Notes under the pieces: model-generated
Databases searched by the model: none
What the model saw: only the letters and a program-made list of their open reading frames with translations
What the model was told of the DNA's origin: nothing
Source: Bacteroidota bacterium
GTDB taxonomy: Bacteria > Bacteroidota > Bacteroidia > Flavobacteriales_D > Crocinitomicaceae
Direction of reading: 5' to 3'
DNA length: 64,000 nt
Assembly: GCA_006226425.1 (NCBI GenBank)
Contig: SBGX01000031.1
Span: 293,382 to 357,381, forward strand
Shown: piece by piece, positions 25,755 through 34,412 of the stretch
Layout: the number at the start of each line of letters is the position of its first letter
Numbering within the stretch: position 1 is the first letter of the stretch
Made by a program: the position numbers and the translations under genes

Positions 25755-26930
25755 TTATTTCGCTAATCTGATTCCCGTAAACTGCCATTGCAGATGCGGA
25801 TGAAAAAAATTTCGATACGTCTTTCGACTATGTCCGGGACTGGTTGCTCCGGACGCCCCTCGCAACACCTGTTGATTCACCATGAATTTTCCATTGTACT
25901 CTCCAACGGCTCCTTCTGCCACCTGGAATCCCGGATAAGGTAAATAGGCCGAATTCGTCCATTCCCATCGTTTTCCCCAATCCAATTGCTCACTAGCTAC
26001 TTCCCATTCAAATTCTGTTGGTAAGCGCATGGACCGCCAGGTCGCATAGGCCATCGCTTCATAGTAGGAAACATGCGTCAGAATGGCATCTGGGTCCACG
26101 GGTACAAGCCCTTCCAGCGTGTAATAATACCACTTCCCTTCTATCTTATGCCAGTACAGAGGACTTCTTACATTTTCCTCATTGATCCAGCTCCATGCTT
26201 CATCCAACCACCAACGAAAAGTCTCATATCCCCCCGCTTCTATAAACTCCAAATACTCCCCATTTGTGACCAATGCTTTTGAAATTTCGCATGTCTGTAT
26301 ATAGGTCTTGTGTCTTCCTTTTTCATTGTCAAAATGAAAGGTCTTTCCCTCACTCCCTACCTCATATATACCTTCTTCAATCCGAATAAAACCTTGCTCA
26401 TCATTCCGATCTCCAACCAACGATGCTCCTTCTTTATAACGTGGAAACAAGGGATTGTGTCCAAGCATAAACTTCAAATCCGTCCACAAAAGCTCCTGAT
26501 GTTGTTGCTCATGGTTGATTCCCAATACAAGCAAATCCCTTAACTCATCGGAGATAGCTTCCTTCAATAGCTTTCCTACCTGCTCATTCACGTAAGCCCG
26601 ATAGGCATACACCTCCTGAACCAACGGACGTGTCATGTTTCCACGATGCGCCCGAAACGTTCGTTCACCTACCGTATTGTAGTAACTATTGAATAAGAAC
26701 GAGTAATCCGTATGAAATTCCTGATAATTATCCAGGTATTTTTTGAGGATCATTTCCTCGAAAAACCAGGTGGTATGAGCCAAATGCCATTTTGGTGGAC
26801 TGGCATACGCTACTGGTTGAGGGACATAGTCTTCCGTCTGTAATGGTTCACAGATCGCTTCCGTTAACTTCCTACAGGATTCAAAATCCTTTAATAAATC
26901 CATCACCCTGTTACTTTGACTCCCTTCCAA
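25755..26930 (-). CDS. egtB: EgtB-like sulfoxide synthase
   Basis: 391 residues. A DinB-like N-terminal half supplies iron ligands H52 ('HLAHTTWFFE'), H140 and H144 ('NHEQQHQELL'). The C-terminal formylglycine-generating-enzyme-like half has 'WEVASEQLDWGKRWEWTNSAY' and ends 'FTGIRLAK'. EgtB joins hercynine to a thiol donor; whether it uses cysteine or gamma-glutamylcysteine cannot be read here. No EgtA or EgtC gene is nearby, which is compatible with direct cysteine use. It overlaps the DUF427 gene by 28 bp. Confidence 0.92.
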   Translation of the reverse strand: MEGSQSNRVMDLLKDFESCRKLTEAICEPLQTEDYVPQPVAYASPPKWHLAHTTWFFEEMILKKYLDNYQEFHTDYSFLFNSYYNTVGERTFRAHRGNMTRPLVQEVYAYRAYVNEQVGKLLKEAISDELRDLLVLGINHEQQHQELLWTDLKFMLGHNPLFPRYKEGASLVGDRNDEQGFIRIEEGIYEVGSEGKTFHFDNEKGRHKTYIQTCEISKALVTNGEYLEFIEAGGYETFRWWLDEAWSWINEENVRSPLYWHKIEGKWYYYTLEGLVPVDPDAILTHVSYYEAMAYATWRSMRLPTEFEWEVASEQLDWGKRWEWTNSAYLPYPGFQVAEGAVGEYNGKFMVNQQVLRGASGATSPGHSRKTYRNFFHPHLQWQFTGIRLAK

Positions 26931-27187
26931 AATGCTACATAACCCTCGATTGACTTGGCGAGTTCCGACACTTTCGGGTAGTACCAGGCGGCATCTTGAT
27001 TTACCTCTCCATTCACCTCCACATGATAATAAGAGGCCTCTCCCTTCCAGGCGCAGGTTGTGTGCGTTTCACTTTCTTTGAAATACTCCTGTTTGATTGC
27101 TGTTGGTGGGAAATAATGATTTCCTTCGATGACTATGGTCTGATCACTTTCTGCCAGTACCACTCCATTCCATTCGGCTTTTTTCAT
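26903..27187 (-). CDS. DUF427 family protein
   Basis: 94 residues, one DUF427 domain: 'AEWNGVVLAESDQTIVIEGN', 'YFPPTAIKQEYF', 'CAWKGEASYYHVEVNG' and 'AAWYYPKVSELAKSIEGYVAFW'. The function is unknown; the family is a small beta barrel. It overlaps the egtB start by 28 bp and lies 5 bp downstream of the OsmC fusion gene, so it is part of the same message. Its C37-like 'TTCAWKGEA' Cys is conserved in the family as I recall. Confidence 0.88.
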   Translation of the reverse strand: MKKAEWNGVVLAESDQTIVIEGNHYFPPTAIKQEYFKESETHTTCAWKGEASYYHVEVNGEVNQDAAWYYPKVSELAKSIEGYVAFWKGVKVTG

Positions 27188-27192
27188 AATGC

Positions 27193-28401
27193 TTATTTTA
27201 AGTATGTCTTTATTTGTACCGTCTGATGCAAGGTTTTATGCACCGGACACTTATCTGCTATTTCAAGTAATTTTTGCTGCTGTTCTTCACTCAACTCTCC
27301 TTTGAGTTCAATGTATCGAACGAAATGATCAATTCGCTTTCCGGCTGATTCGGGATCCTCACAATCTCCACAGTAATCCTTTCCATGATCCAAATGAACC
27401 GTGACTCCTTCCAAAGGCCATTTTTTCCGGTCAGCATACATGCGCAATGTCATGGCAGTACAGGCTCCCAATCCGGCTGTCACATAGCCGTAAGGAGAAG
27501 GACCAAAATCATCTCCTCCCACTTCTTCCGGTTCATCAGCTAAAAGCTTGTGTTTTCCCACCTTCATTTCTGTTGTAAAACCTTCATTTCCAATGCTCAC
27601 AACAACTTGATTCCCGGTCGTCAACTGACTCTTCTCCGGCTGCTGAATGTATCGGGATGCCCATCCGGAAATAACCATTCCAACATAAGTCGCATCTTCC
27701 TTTCGACTCAATAAATGATCCGCTCCATCAATGGACAGGAAGCTTTTAGGATGAAATGCCTGATTATAAATTTCTCGTGCATTTTCAATTCCAACCGTAT
27801 CATCCTGTGGCGAGTGAACCACCAGTAGCGCTTTGCGTAAATTCTTCAGCACATCGCTCATTTTCTGTGTCTCCAAATCATCCAGAAACTGACTTCGGAT
27901 ATAGAAGGGTCTTCCTCCAATGGCTACTTCAGCCCTCCCATGTTCCCTAATTTCATCCTCACCTGAAGTAATCAAGTGCCTCACATGCTGTGGATGGGAT
28001 GGTGCTCCAATGGTCACCAGAGCCCGAACAGATTCCAATTCCCTGGCGGCAAATACCACGGCTGCTCCACCCAATGAATGACCGATCAACAATTCAGGGG
28101 CACGATAATGCTCTTCCAAATAGTTCGCTCCGGCGATCAAATCCCCTACATTGGAAGAAAAATTCGTGTCCTCAAAATCACCTTCACTTTCTCCCAGACC
28201 TGTAAAATCAAAACGCAATACCGCAATTCCCTGACTGGTTAGCGCCCTACTAATCGCACGGACAGCTGACAGATTCTTGCTGCAGGTAAAACAATGTGCG
28301 AACAGAGCGTAACTAACTGTCTTTTGATTGTCTGGCAACTCCAGTCTTGCTGCCAGCAAGTGACCTTCTGAGTTTTTGAAATTGATTTTTTGAATGCTCA
28401 T
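27193..28401 (-). CDS. Alpha/beta hydrolase - OsmC fusion protein
   Basis: 402 residues. The N-terminal hydrolase (about 1-250) carries the nucleophile elbow 'LIGHSLGGAAV' and a later 'DGADHLL' His. The C-terminal OsmC/YhfA-like domain (about 260-400) has 'GLGACTAMTLRMYADRKKWPL' and 'ADKCPVHKTL', supplying the two redox Cys. OsmC proteins reduce organic hydroperoxides with thiol partners. This fusion is known in several phyla. It is the first gene of the egt-type operon, 76 bp after the MFS gene. Confidence 0.92.
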   Translation of the reverse strand: MSIQKINFKNSEGHLLAARLELPDNQKTVSYALFAHCFTCSKNLSAVRAISRALTSQGIAVLRFDFTGLGESEGDFEDTNFSSNVGDLIAGANYLEEHYRAPELLIGHSLGGAAVVFAARELESVRALVTIGAPSHPQHVRHLITSGEDEIREHGRAEVAIGGRPFYIRSQFLDDLETQKMSDVLKNLRKALLVVHSPQDDTVGIENAREIYNQAFHPKSFLSIDGADHLLSRKEDATYVGMVISGWASRYIQQPEKSQLTTGNQVVVSIGNEGFTTEMKVGKHKLLADEPEEVGGDDFGPSPYGYVTAGLGACTAMTLRMYADRKKWPLEGVTVHLDHGKDYCGDCEDPESAGKRIDHFVRYIELKGELSEEQQQKLLEIADKCPVHKTLHQTVQIKTYLK

Positions 28402-28477
28402 TCTTACTTTAGGATGGTGTACTTATACTATTTAGACGTACATCAACGCAATTCCTTTCAGGAAGCAAACAAATTAG

Positions 28478-29710
28478 TTATAATCTTTTGAACAGCCAAA
28501 TACACCCCCACCCCAAAAGGGAGAAGCAGGAAAGCATCAAAAAACACCACTGATGCCCCAATATCCCCGGGTATTGATCCAACAAGTAGCCCGTCCATGG
28601 ACCGACAAAAATATCCGGGGTAAAGCCAATAATCGAGATCAGTCCAACTACCGTCCCAGTCTGTTCAATAGGCACTTTACATTGAGCTACCAGGGAGAAG
28701 TACAGGGCCCTAATGCCGTAGACGCCCGTAACTCCAGTAATCATCGTCATATAAAATATGATCACCCAGGAAGTATCAATCCATCCAGAGGCAAAAACCA
28801 ATCCTCCCAGAGTCATCAGGAAAAATCCCCATTTCATGAGTCTTGTTTCATTCAATCGCAGACTCAACAAGCCGAAAGCAAGAGCAACTATCGGACGCAA
28901 GTAGACGACCAAACTTCCTACCCAGGCAGATTCCACCTCATTATACTTTAATACATCACTTGCGTACAGGGCATAGTTGCCAGTCACTTTATATCCAACA
29001 TAAGCGCTACATACGATGAACATCAACAGAAGCACGCCGGGATTCGACAAGGACCTTCGCATGGTTCCCAAAAAACGAATCGAATCACTTCCCGAAACTC
29101 CAGTACGCATAAATAAGAAGCTCAAAACGGCCATTAAGAGAACCAATGAAGAAACGAGAATCAATACCGGAACAAAAGCTTTTGCACTCTCAACTACCGG
29201 ACCTTCGTCCGCCCCTCCCATCACCAATCCAAATATTCCTACGCCAGCTATTCCCACCAGTGCGGAAACCATTCCTCTCCCACTATCTAAGAGACTGTAC
29301 GCCAAACCCTGTTTTGCTTCCCCTCCCCATATGCGAGTCGCTTTAATCATGCTCGCCCAGAAAAAAAAGATGGTGGTAAATCCCCAAAAGGCGTACAAAA
29401 TCAATAACTCGTGATACCCTGGCAAAGTGACCAGATAAAAACCTCCAAGGGAAGTCAAGAACAAGGAAAGCGGCATTAGTCGGTCTGGGCGAAAACGATC
29501 GGCAAAGTAGGCCCCAAACAAATAAGAGAATAAAGCCACGATTCCATAAAGCGAATAACAAGTCCCCAACTCCAAATTATTGATTTCAAATACCTTGAGA
29601 AAAGTTGGCTTAAAAATTCGAGGGAGTACAAAAGGAAGTATAAATATGAGCTCAGCCGAAAGAATGATCAGTAGTAGTTGAAAAGTCCGTTGATTGAATT
29701 TTAGGCGCAT
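28478..29710 (-). CDS. MFS transporter
   Basis: 410 residues with about 12 hydrophobic helices. The loop 'AYFADRFRPDRLMPLS' after helix 2 is the MFS motif A region (G-x3-D-R-x-R-R-like). 'ITGVTGVYGIRALYFSL' lies near helix 10. No substrate can be read from sequence. It lies upstream of the OsmC-fusion/egt genes on the same strand with a 76-bp gap, so uptake or export of a related small molecule is conceivable but not shown. Confidence 0.88.
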   Translation of the reverse strand: MRLKFNQRTFQLLLIILSAELIFILPFVLPRIFKPTFLKVFEINNLELGTCYSLYGIVALFSYLFGAYFADRFRPDRLMPLSLFLTSLGGFYLVTLPGYHELLILYAFWGFTTIFFFWASMIKATRIWGGEAKQGLAYSLLDSGRGMVSALVGIAGVGIFGLVMGGADEGPVVESAKAFVPVLILVSSLVLLMAVLSFLFMRTGVSGSDSIRFLGTMRRSLSNPGVLLLMFIVCSAYVGYKVTGNYALYASDVLKYNEVESAWVGSLVVYLRPIVALAFGLLSLRLNETRLMKWGFFLMTLGGLVFASGWIDTSWVIIFYMTMITGVTGVYGIRALYFSLVAQCKVPIEQTGTVVGLISIIGFTPDIFVGPWTGYLLDQYPGILGHQWCFLMLSCFSLLGWGCIWLFKRL

Positions 29711-29800
29711 TAATACTCAAAAAGGCTTTCAATTTACATAAAACAAGACAGACTCTCTATTTATTTGGTATTTTCAAAGTATCAAACAGCGGTCCGGTAA

Positions 29801-31303
29801 ATGAAAATTCTTCGCTCAGAACAAATCAGACAGGCGGATGCCATCACCATCAGGGAAGAACCCATTCTTTCCATTGATTTGATGGAGCGAGCTTCATCGA
29901 AACTCTTCACATGGATTAAAGCAAAATTTCCCGAAGTCTCGAACATGAAAATAGCTGTACTCGTGGGACCAGGGAACAATGGGGGCGATGGATTGGTCCT
30001 GGCCAGAATGCTCCATAAACAGGGAGCAAAACCAGAGGTTTTCATCGACTCGAAATCAGGTTCAACAGATCGTGAAAGCAATCTCCAAAGATGGTTGGAT
30101 GCGGATGGAAAGCTTTCAGAATTCGAGTTTTTTTTACCCGACAAATTTGACCTAATTATAGATGCACTTTTTGGAACAGGTTTAAGCCGGAAATTGGAGG
30201 GCAAATATGCTTCTCTGATCGAAGTGTTAAACCAAAGTAACTCTCAGGTGATCAGCATTGATATTCCTTCCGGAATGTCAGGAGGCACATTTCAAAAAAA
30301 CTGGCCCACCGTTTGGGCAAACCATACCCTATCCTTTCAGGTTCCGAAACTGGCTTTTTTTGATCCTGAAGCACAAGATTCGCTGGGTTCCTGGGAAATT
30401 TTGGACATTGGGCTAGACAAGACATTTCTGGAAAACGTTCCGACAGACGATTACTGGCTTACGGAAGACGATGTCAAACCACTGCTAAAAAAGCGCGAGC
30501 GATTCAGTCACAAAGGAAACTACGGGCATGGAGTACTGGCAGCAGGAAGTGAAGGAATGATGGGAGCCTGTTTACTCGCTTCCAAAGCAGCTCTTCATTC
30601 GGGAATCGGTTTGCTCTCCCTTCACATTCCGGAATGTGGACGAAGTATTGCACAAAGCGCTGTCCCCGAAGCCATGATCCTCGAGACATCAGAAGAAGAA
30701 GAGAAAGCCATTTCTAGCATTCCGGAACTTCCAGAAAAATCTACAGCCTTTGGGATTGGGCCTGGATTGGGTCTTGGGGGACAGCAAACTTCTGCTGTGA
30801 AAGATACGCTGGAAAAGGTAAAACTGCCCCAGGTATGGGATGCTGATGCCCTCAACATCCTCGCCCAAAATCCTGAATGGCTTGAACACCTGCCGCCCAA
30901 CAGCATTTTAAGTCCTCATCCGGGAGAATTTGAAAGACTCGCTGGAAAATCTGAAAATCACGAGTCGACCAGAAAACTCATTCGAAGTTTTTGCTCCAGA
31001 TACCAATGTATTGTCATTCTGAAAGGAGGCTTTACCACCATCGCCCTTCCAAATGGAAAGCTTTGGTACAACACGACAGGAAATGCCGGAATGGCCACGG
31101 GAGGAATGGGAGACACACTTACCGGCCTATTGCTCAGCCTGCTTGCCCAGGGAATGACTCCCAATGAAGCTGCCGTCGCAGGAGTATTTATTCATGCTCG
31201 ATCTGGGGATTTGGTCGCTCAACAATGGGGAATGGAGGGGCTAACCGCCGGGTTGGTCGCGGAGCACATGGGACTTGCCATCCGATCGATCCGGGGCAAC
31301 TAG
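29801..31303 (+). CDS. nnr: Bifunctional NAD(P)H-hydrate epimerase/dehydratase
   Basis: 500 residues. The N-terminal YjeF/epimerase domain (about 1-215) has 'VLVGPGNNGGDGLVLARML' and 'DALFGTGL'. The C-terminal ribokinase-like dehydratase (about 225-495) has 'GIGPGLGLGG', 'WDADALNIL', 'LSPHPGEFERL' and 'GGMGDTLTGLL'. It repairs damaged NAD(P)H hydrates. Its stop codon overlaps that of the convergent Fur-type gene by 4 bp (CTAG), and there is no terminator between them. Confidence 0.95.
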   Translation: MKILRSEQIRQADAITIREEPILSIDLMERASSKLFTWIKAKFPEVSNMKIAVLVGPGNNGGDGLVLARMLHKQGAKPEVFIDSKSGSTDRESNLQRWLDADGKLSEFEFFLPDKFDLIIDALFGTGLSRKLEGKYASLIEVLNQSNSQVISIDIPSGMSGGTFQKNWPTVWANHTLSFQVPKLAFFDPEAQDSLGSWEILDIGLDKTFLENVPTDDYWLTEDDVKPLLKKRERFSHKGNYGHGVLAAGSEGMMGACLLASKAALHSGIGLLSLHIPECGRSIAQSAVPEAMILETSEEEEKAISSIPELPEKSTAFGIGPGLGLGGQQTSAVKDTLEKVKLPQVWDADALNILAQNPEWLEHLPPNSILSPHPGEFERLAGKSENHESTRKLIRSFCSRYQCIVILKGGFTTIALPNGKLWYNTTGNAGMATGGMGDTLTGLLLSLLAQGMTPNEAAVAGVFIHARSGDLVAQQWGMEGLTAGLVAEHMGLAIRSIRGN

Positions 31304-31680
31304 GACTTGTTCAAACAATCTGGACAAAGCCCTGAAAGGGTAAAAAAGACTTCTTTGACCTCATAGTTATTCGGAACAGAAAATTCAACCCGATCATTCT
31401 CCAGACAAGTCACCGACTTGCAACGCTCACAACTGAAGTGCAGATGATCATGTTGGTGCATAGTTGAACAAGAGTGACAGGCCGCGTAATTAGCCACCCC
31501 ATCTGTATTCACAATGCGGTGAATTTTATGCTCATTGACCAAACGGTCTAGTACCCGATAAACAGTTACCCGATCACACAACTCTTTATGGGAATGATGA
31601 ATTTCAGCTGGAGAAACGGCCTTCTCCGATTTTCGGATATACTCCAAAATCACCCTTTTTGCTTCTGTTTTTCTGGCCAT
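31300..31680 (-). CDS. Fur/Zur-family metal-dependent repressor
   Basis: 126 residues. A winged-helix N-terminus 'RVTVYRVLDRLVNEHKIHRI' recognises DNA. Metal ligands: 'CHSC', the His cluster 'HQHDHLHFSC', 'CERC' and a C-terminal 'CPDC'. The Cys pairs suggest a structural Zn site. The divergent TonB receptor and His/Cys-rich lipoprotein, with two operator boxes between, argue for zinc (Zur-like) control, but iron or copper cannot be excluded from sequence. Confidence 0.9.
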   Translation of the reverse strand: MARKTEAKRVILEYIRKSEKAVSPAEIHHSHKELCDRVTVYRVLDRLVNEHKIHRIVNTDGVANYAACHSCSTMHQHDHLHFSCERCKSVTCLENDRVEFSVPNNYEVKEVFFTLSGLCPDCLNKS

Positions 31681-31704
31681 GAGTCAATAAACATTGAAAA
31701 ATAA

Positions 31705-31720
31705 TGCAAATGTGTTGCAA
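31705..31720. promoter_or_regulatory. Operator-like box 1 (Fur/Zur family)
   Basis: TGCAAATGTGTTGCAA, a near palindrome with TGCAA and TTGCA arms around a 5-nt centre. It covers the TTG -33 element of the TonB receptor promoter and lies 25 bp before the repressor start codon, so it could repress both directions. Confidence 0.7.
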
Positions 31721-31744
31721 CAACGATTTTTATCTCTACATTTG
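31715..31744 (+). promoter_or_regulatory. Promoter of the TonB receptor gene
   Basis: TTG at 31715-31717, a 19-nt spacer, and TACATTTG at 31737-31744 (full TAnnTTTG match). The start codon is 47 nt downstream. Both elements overlap operator-like boxes. Confidence 0.65.
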
Positions 31745-31758
31745 CAAATGTGTTGCAA
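31743..31758. promoter_or_regulatory. Operator-like box 2 (Fur/Zur family)
   Basis: An exact second copy of TGCAAATGTGTTGCAA, 38 bp after box 1. With its flank it reads TTGCAA-ATGTG-TTGCAA. It covers the end of the -7 element and the expected transcription start. Confidence 0.7.
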
Positions 31759-31790
31759 TAATAATCATAAAATGAATTGACGCCAAACAA

Positions 31791-34046
31791 ATGAGTACTG
31801 TAATTAGAATCTTTCTCTTCTCTCTTGTTCTCTTTCCAGCTTTGTTGAAGGCTCAAACGCTTACCGGGAAAATCGTGGACTCGCTGAATGGCGAGGGAAT
31901 TCCCTTCGCACGTATCTATTCATACGAAGCGGACCAAATGCATGAATGTGATTCGGAAGGTTCATTCAGTATCACTGTTCCCGAATCCGGCTCTTACAAA
32001 CTCCGTTTTTTTGCTTCCGGCTATGAAGGGATTGTCAGACAATTTACAGGTTCGGAGAAAAATCTTACGATCAAACTCTCCCCCATTCACCTTGATCTCA
32101 AAGAAATCACAGTTCCAGGATATCAATGGCAAATGAAAGGTGAAATGCCCTTTCACATTGAACGACGCAAGATCAGCGAATTAAACAGTATTCCCACAAT
32201 TAACCTGGGAGAAGCGATTGCCAAAATTCCAGGCGTCTATCAATCCAGTTTGGGTAACGGGATCAGCAAACCTGTCATTCGAGGAATGCAGGGAATGCGC
32301 ATTGTCAGTTTGATCAACGGACTCCGAATGGAAGGCCAGCAATGGGGCGGTGATCACGGCATGGGAATGGCCGAACTCGGAATTGGTTCGGTAGAAGTTA
32401 TTAAAGGTCCTGCCTCCCTGCTATATGGTGCCGATGCACTCGGTGGAGTCATTTATTATGCCGATGCTCCACTCCCACCACGAGGAAGTCGAATCATCCG
32501 TTTTGATCAACTGCTGCAGTCCGCCACGCTGGGTGGAAGTTCCCGCTTTATGATCCAGGAAAGAAGAAACAAAGTAGGATGGTCGTTCGGAGCAAGTTAT
32601 ACAAATCATGCAGACTACCTCCTACCCAATGGTAAATTTGCTGAAAACAGTCGTTTCAACGAACTTGTACTGAAAAGTGCAATTACCTTCAAAGCGCTAA
32701 AAGGAATCCACCACCTTCGTTATACGTTCAATGGTCTTACCACAGGGATTCCAGGGCATACCCATGACTCGATTTTCTCTCCTGAAACTTTTCAAATTAC
32801 AAATCAGGAACGTGTCTATCGAATTCCCGCACAACATTTTAGCAATCACTACTTTTCTTCTGAAAGCAAGTGGTTCCGCCCCGGAAATGACTTTGTTTTT
32901 CTGACCGGATTTACCTCAAACGAGCTGAGGGAGCATGACGAAAAGTATACCCTTCCCAGTATTCATCTTCGCCTTTTGAACAATCTCTATCATTTTCGAT
33001 GGAAACATCAATTCAATGAGAACATGAATTTGATCTCAGGGGTTCAAGGCATGTTTCAATTCAATCGAAATATTGATCATCCGGAAGACACGCTGATCCC
33101 CAATGCACAAACGATCGATAATGGCATCTACACCATCCTTAATTACCGACTGGGAAAATGGAATTATCAGGGAGGGATTCGCTACGATCTTAGAAACATC
33201 CAAACTCTCCATGAGTTTAAAGGTAAAGAAGCCATTCAAAAGAACTTTGACGGATTTAACCTTTCCGCAGGAGCTGTCCGAAAATCGGAAAAATGGATCC
33301 TACGTGCAACGGTTTCCAGTGGATTTCGCGCACCACACCCAAGCGAATTACTTTCCAATGGTTTTCACCACGGTGCTTTGAGGTATGAAATTGGATCGAC
33401 CCAACTCGTCCCCGAACGGGCCACACAAATTGATTTGGGAACCGAATTTGAGTTTGAACACTTCACCTTGCATTTGAATCCCTTCGCAAGTTTGATGAAA
33501 GATTACATCTACCTCCAACCGGAAGACTCCATCATCGAAGGAATTCCCCTTTTTACTTACCAACAAGCCCCTGAAGTACTCATATATGGTGGCGATCTCG
33601 CTCTCCATTATCACCCGCACTTTTGGCATCAACTCCACCTTGAAAACACCCTGTCTATCCTGGACGTTAAAGCATCCAAAGACAGTTCCGTATCCATGAT
33701 CCCTCAACCAAGACTTCGTACTACCCTCCGTCTTGATTTTGAGAAAGGTCGAAAGCTGAAGCTTCATGAGTTTGTTCTTGAACATGCGCTGATTGGTGCT
33801 CAAAATAGAGTGGCGTTCAGGGAAACGCCCAGTCAATCATACCAACTATTGGACGCCAGCCTGAGTTTTCAGATCAAAGGGAAACAGGAATGGGTCTTCT
33901 ATGTCGGATGCAAAAATATCCTCAACTCAAACTACATTGACCATTTGTCCAGGCTCAAAAACATTAGCATGCCGAGCCCCGGACGAAATTTCTTTTTGCG
34001 CATAAATTATCAGTTAAATCATAAATTAAAAACAAGTAAACCATGA
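31791..34046 (+). CDS. TonB-dependent outer-membrane receptor, probably metal uptake
   Basis: 751 residues. Signal peptide, a carboxypeptidase-regulatory-like domain (about 22-105, 'LTGKIVDSLNGEGIPFARI'), plug domain (about 115-225 with 'PVIRGMQGMRIVSLINGLRM' and 'VIKGPASLLYGADALGGVI') and a 22-strand-type barrel. TonB receptors import metals, chelates or glycans with energy from ExbBD. Its promoter is covered by two Fur/Zur-type boxes and the repressor gene is divergent, so zinc or another metal is the likely cargo. The downstream lipoprotein gene overlaps by 4 bp. Confidence 0.92.
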   Translation: MSTVIRIFLFSLVLFPALLKAQTLTGKIVDSLNGEGIPFARIYSYEADQMHECDSEGSFSITVPESGSYKLRFFASGYEGIVRQFTGSEKNLTIKLSPIHLDLKEITVPGYQWQMKGEMPFHIERRKISELNSIPTINLGEAIAKIPGVYQSSLGNGISKPVIRGMQGMRIVSLINGLRMEGQQWGGDHGMGMAELGIGSVEVIKGPASLLYGADALGGVIYYADAPLPPRGSRIIRFDQLLQSATLGGSSRFMIQERRNKVGWSFGASYTNHADYLLPNGKFAENSRFNELVLKSAITFKALKGIHHLRYTFNGLTTGIPGHTHDSIFSPETFQITNQERVYRIPAQHFSNHYFSSESKWFRPGNDFVFLTGFTSNELREHDEKYTLPSIHLRLLNNLYHFRWKHQFNENMNLISGVQGMFQFNRNIDHPEDTLIPNAQTIDNGIYTILNYRLGKWNYQGGIRYDLRNIQTLHEFKGKEAIQKNFDGFNLSAGAVRKSEKWILRATVSSGFRAPHPSELLSNGFHHGALRYEIGSTQLVPERATQIDLGTEFEFEHFTLHLNPFASLMKDYIYLQPEDSIIEGIPLFTYQQAPEVLIYGGDLALHYHPHFWHQLHLENTLSILDVKASKDSSVSMIPQPRLRTTLRLDFEKGRKLKLHEFVLEHALIGAQNRVAFRETPSQSYQLLDASLSFQIKGKQEWVFYVGCKNILNSNYIDHLSRLKNISMPSPGRNFFLRINYQLNHKLKTSKP

Positions 34047-34261
34047 AGAATTTGAAGTATTTTGGAATCATTCTCATCTCTGGAATGTTCATTTTATCCT
34101 CTTGCAAAAAAGATGAGTGTCACGAATGTCATTATGACGGTGCTAATGGCGAAGAGATTGAACTGGGAACCAAGTGCAATGACGAATTAGAAGACCTCGA
34201 AGCAAACGGCACAACTGATTCGGAAGGAATTCATCATGAAGTGCACTGCCACGGACACTAA
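34043..34261 (+). CDS. Small His/Cys-rich lipoprotein, putative metal binder
   Basis: 72 residues. A signal peptide with lipobox LSSC (about residue 21) leaves a mature chain of about 50 residues rich in potential ligands: 'KKDECHECHYDG', 'GTKCNDEL' and the C-terminal 'GIHHEVHCHGH'. It overlaps the TonB receptor by 4 bp and must share its promoter. A role in passing a metal to or from the receptor at the outer membrane is inferred. I know no named family. Confidence 0.75.
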   Translation: MKNLKYFGIILISGMFILSSCKKDECHECHYDGANGEEIELGTKCNDELEDLEANGTTDSEGIHHEVHCHGH

Positions 34262-34378
34262 TTCCATCAATTGCAGAAGGCATCATCTCTTTTAAGCGTT
34301 TAATAAGTGATTTCAGTGTTTCAAAAGAAAAAAGCATTCTTTAATCATCCAAAAAGCCCCATTCACCTCTCGAATCTT

Positions 34379-34386
34379 TATATTTG
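34379..34386 (+). promoter_or_regulatory. -7 element before the SBBP/DUF4476 gene
   Basis: TATATTTG, a full TAnnTTTG match, 26 nt before the start codon. No -33 TTTG at the right distance. Otherwise the 151-bp gap 34262-34412 shows nothing recognisable. Confidence 0.5.
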
Positions 34387-34412
34387 ATCAAATCAAATTT
34401 TAGCATTCATCT

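Noticed and set aside
33348..33836. 162-codon minus-strand ORF
   Set aside because: It is antisense to the barrel of the TonB receptor.
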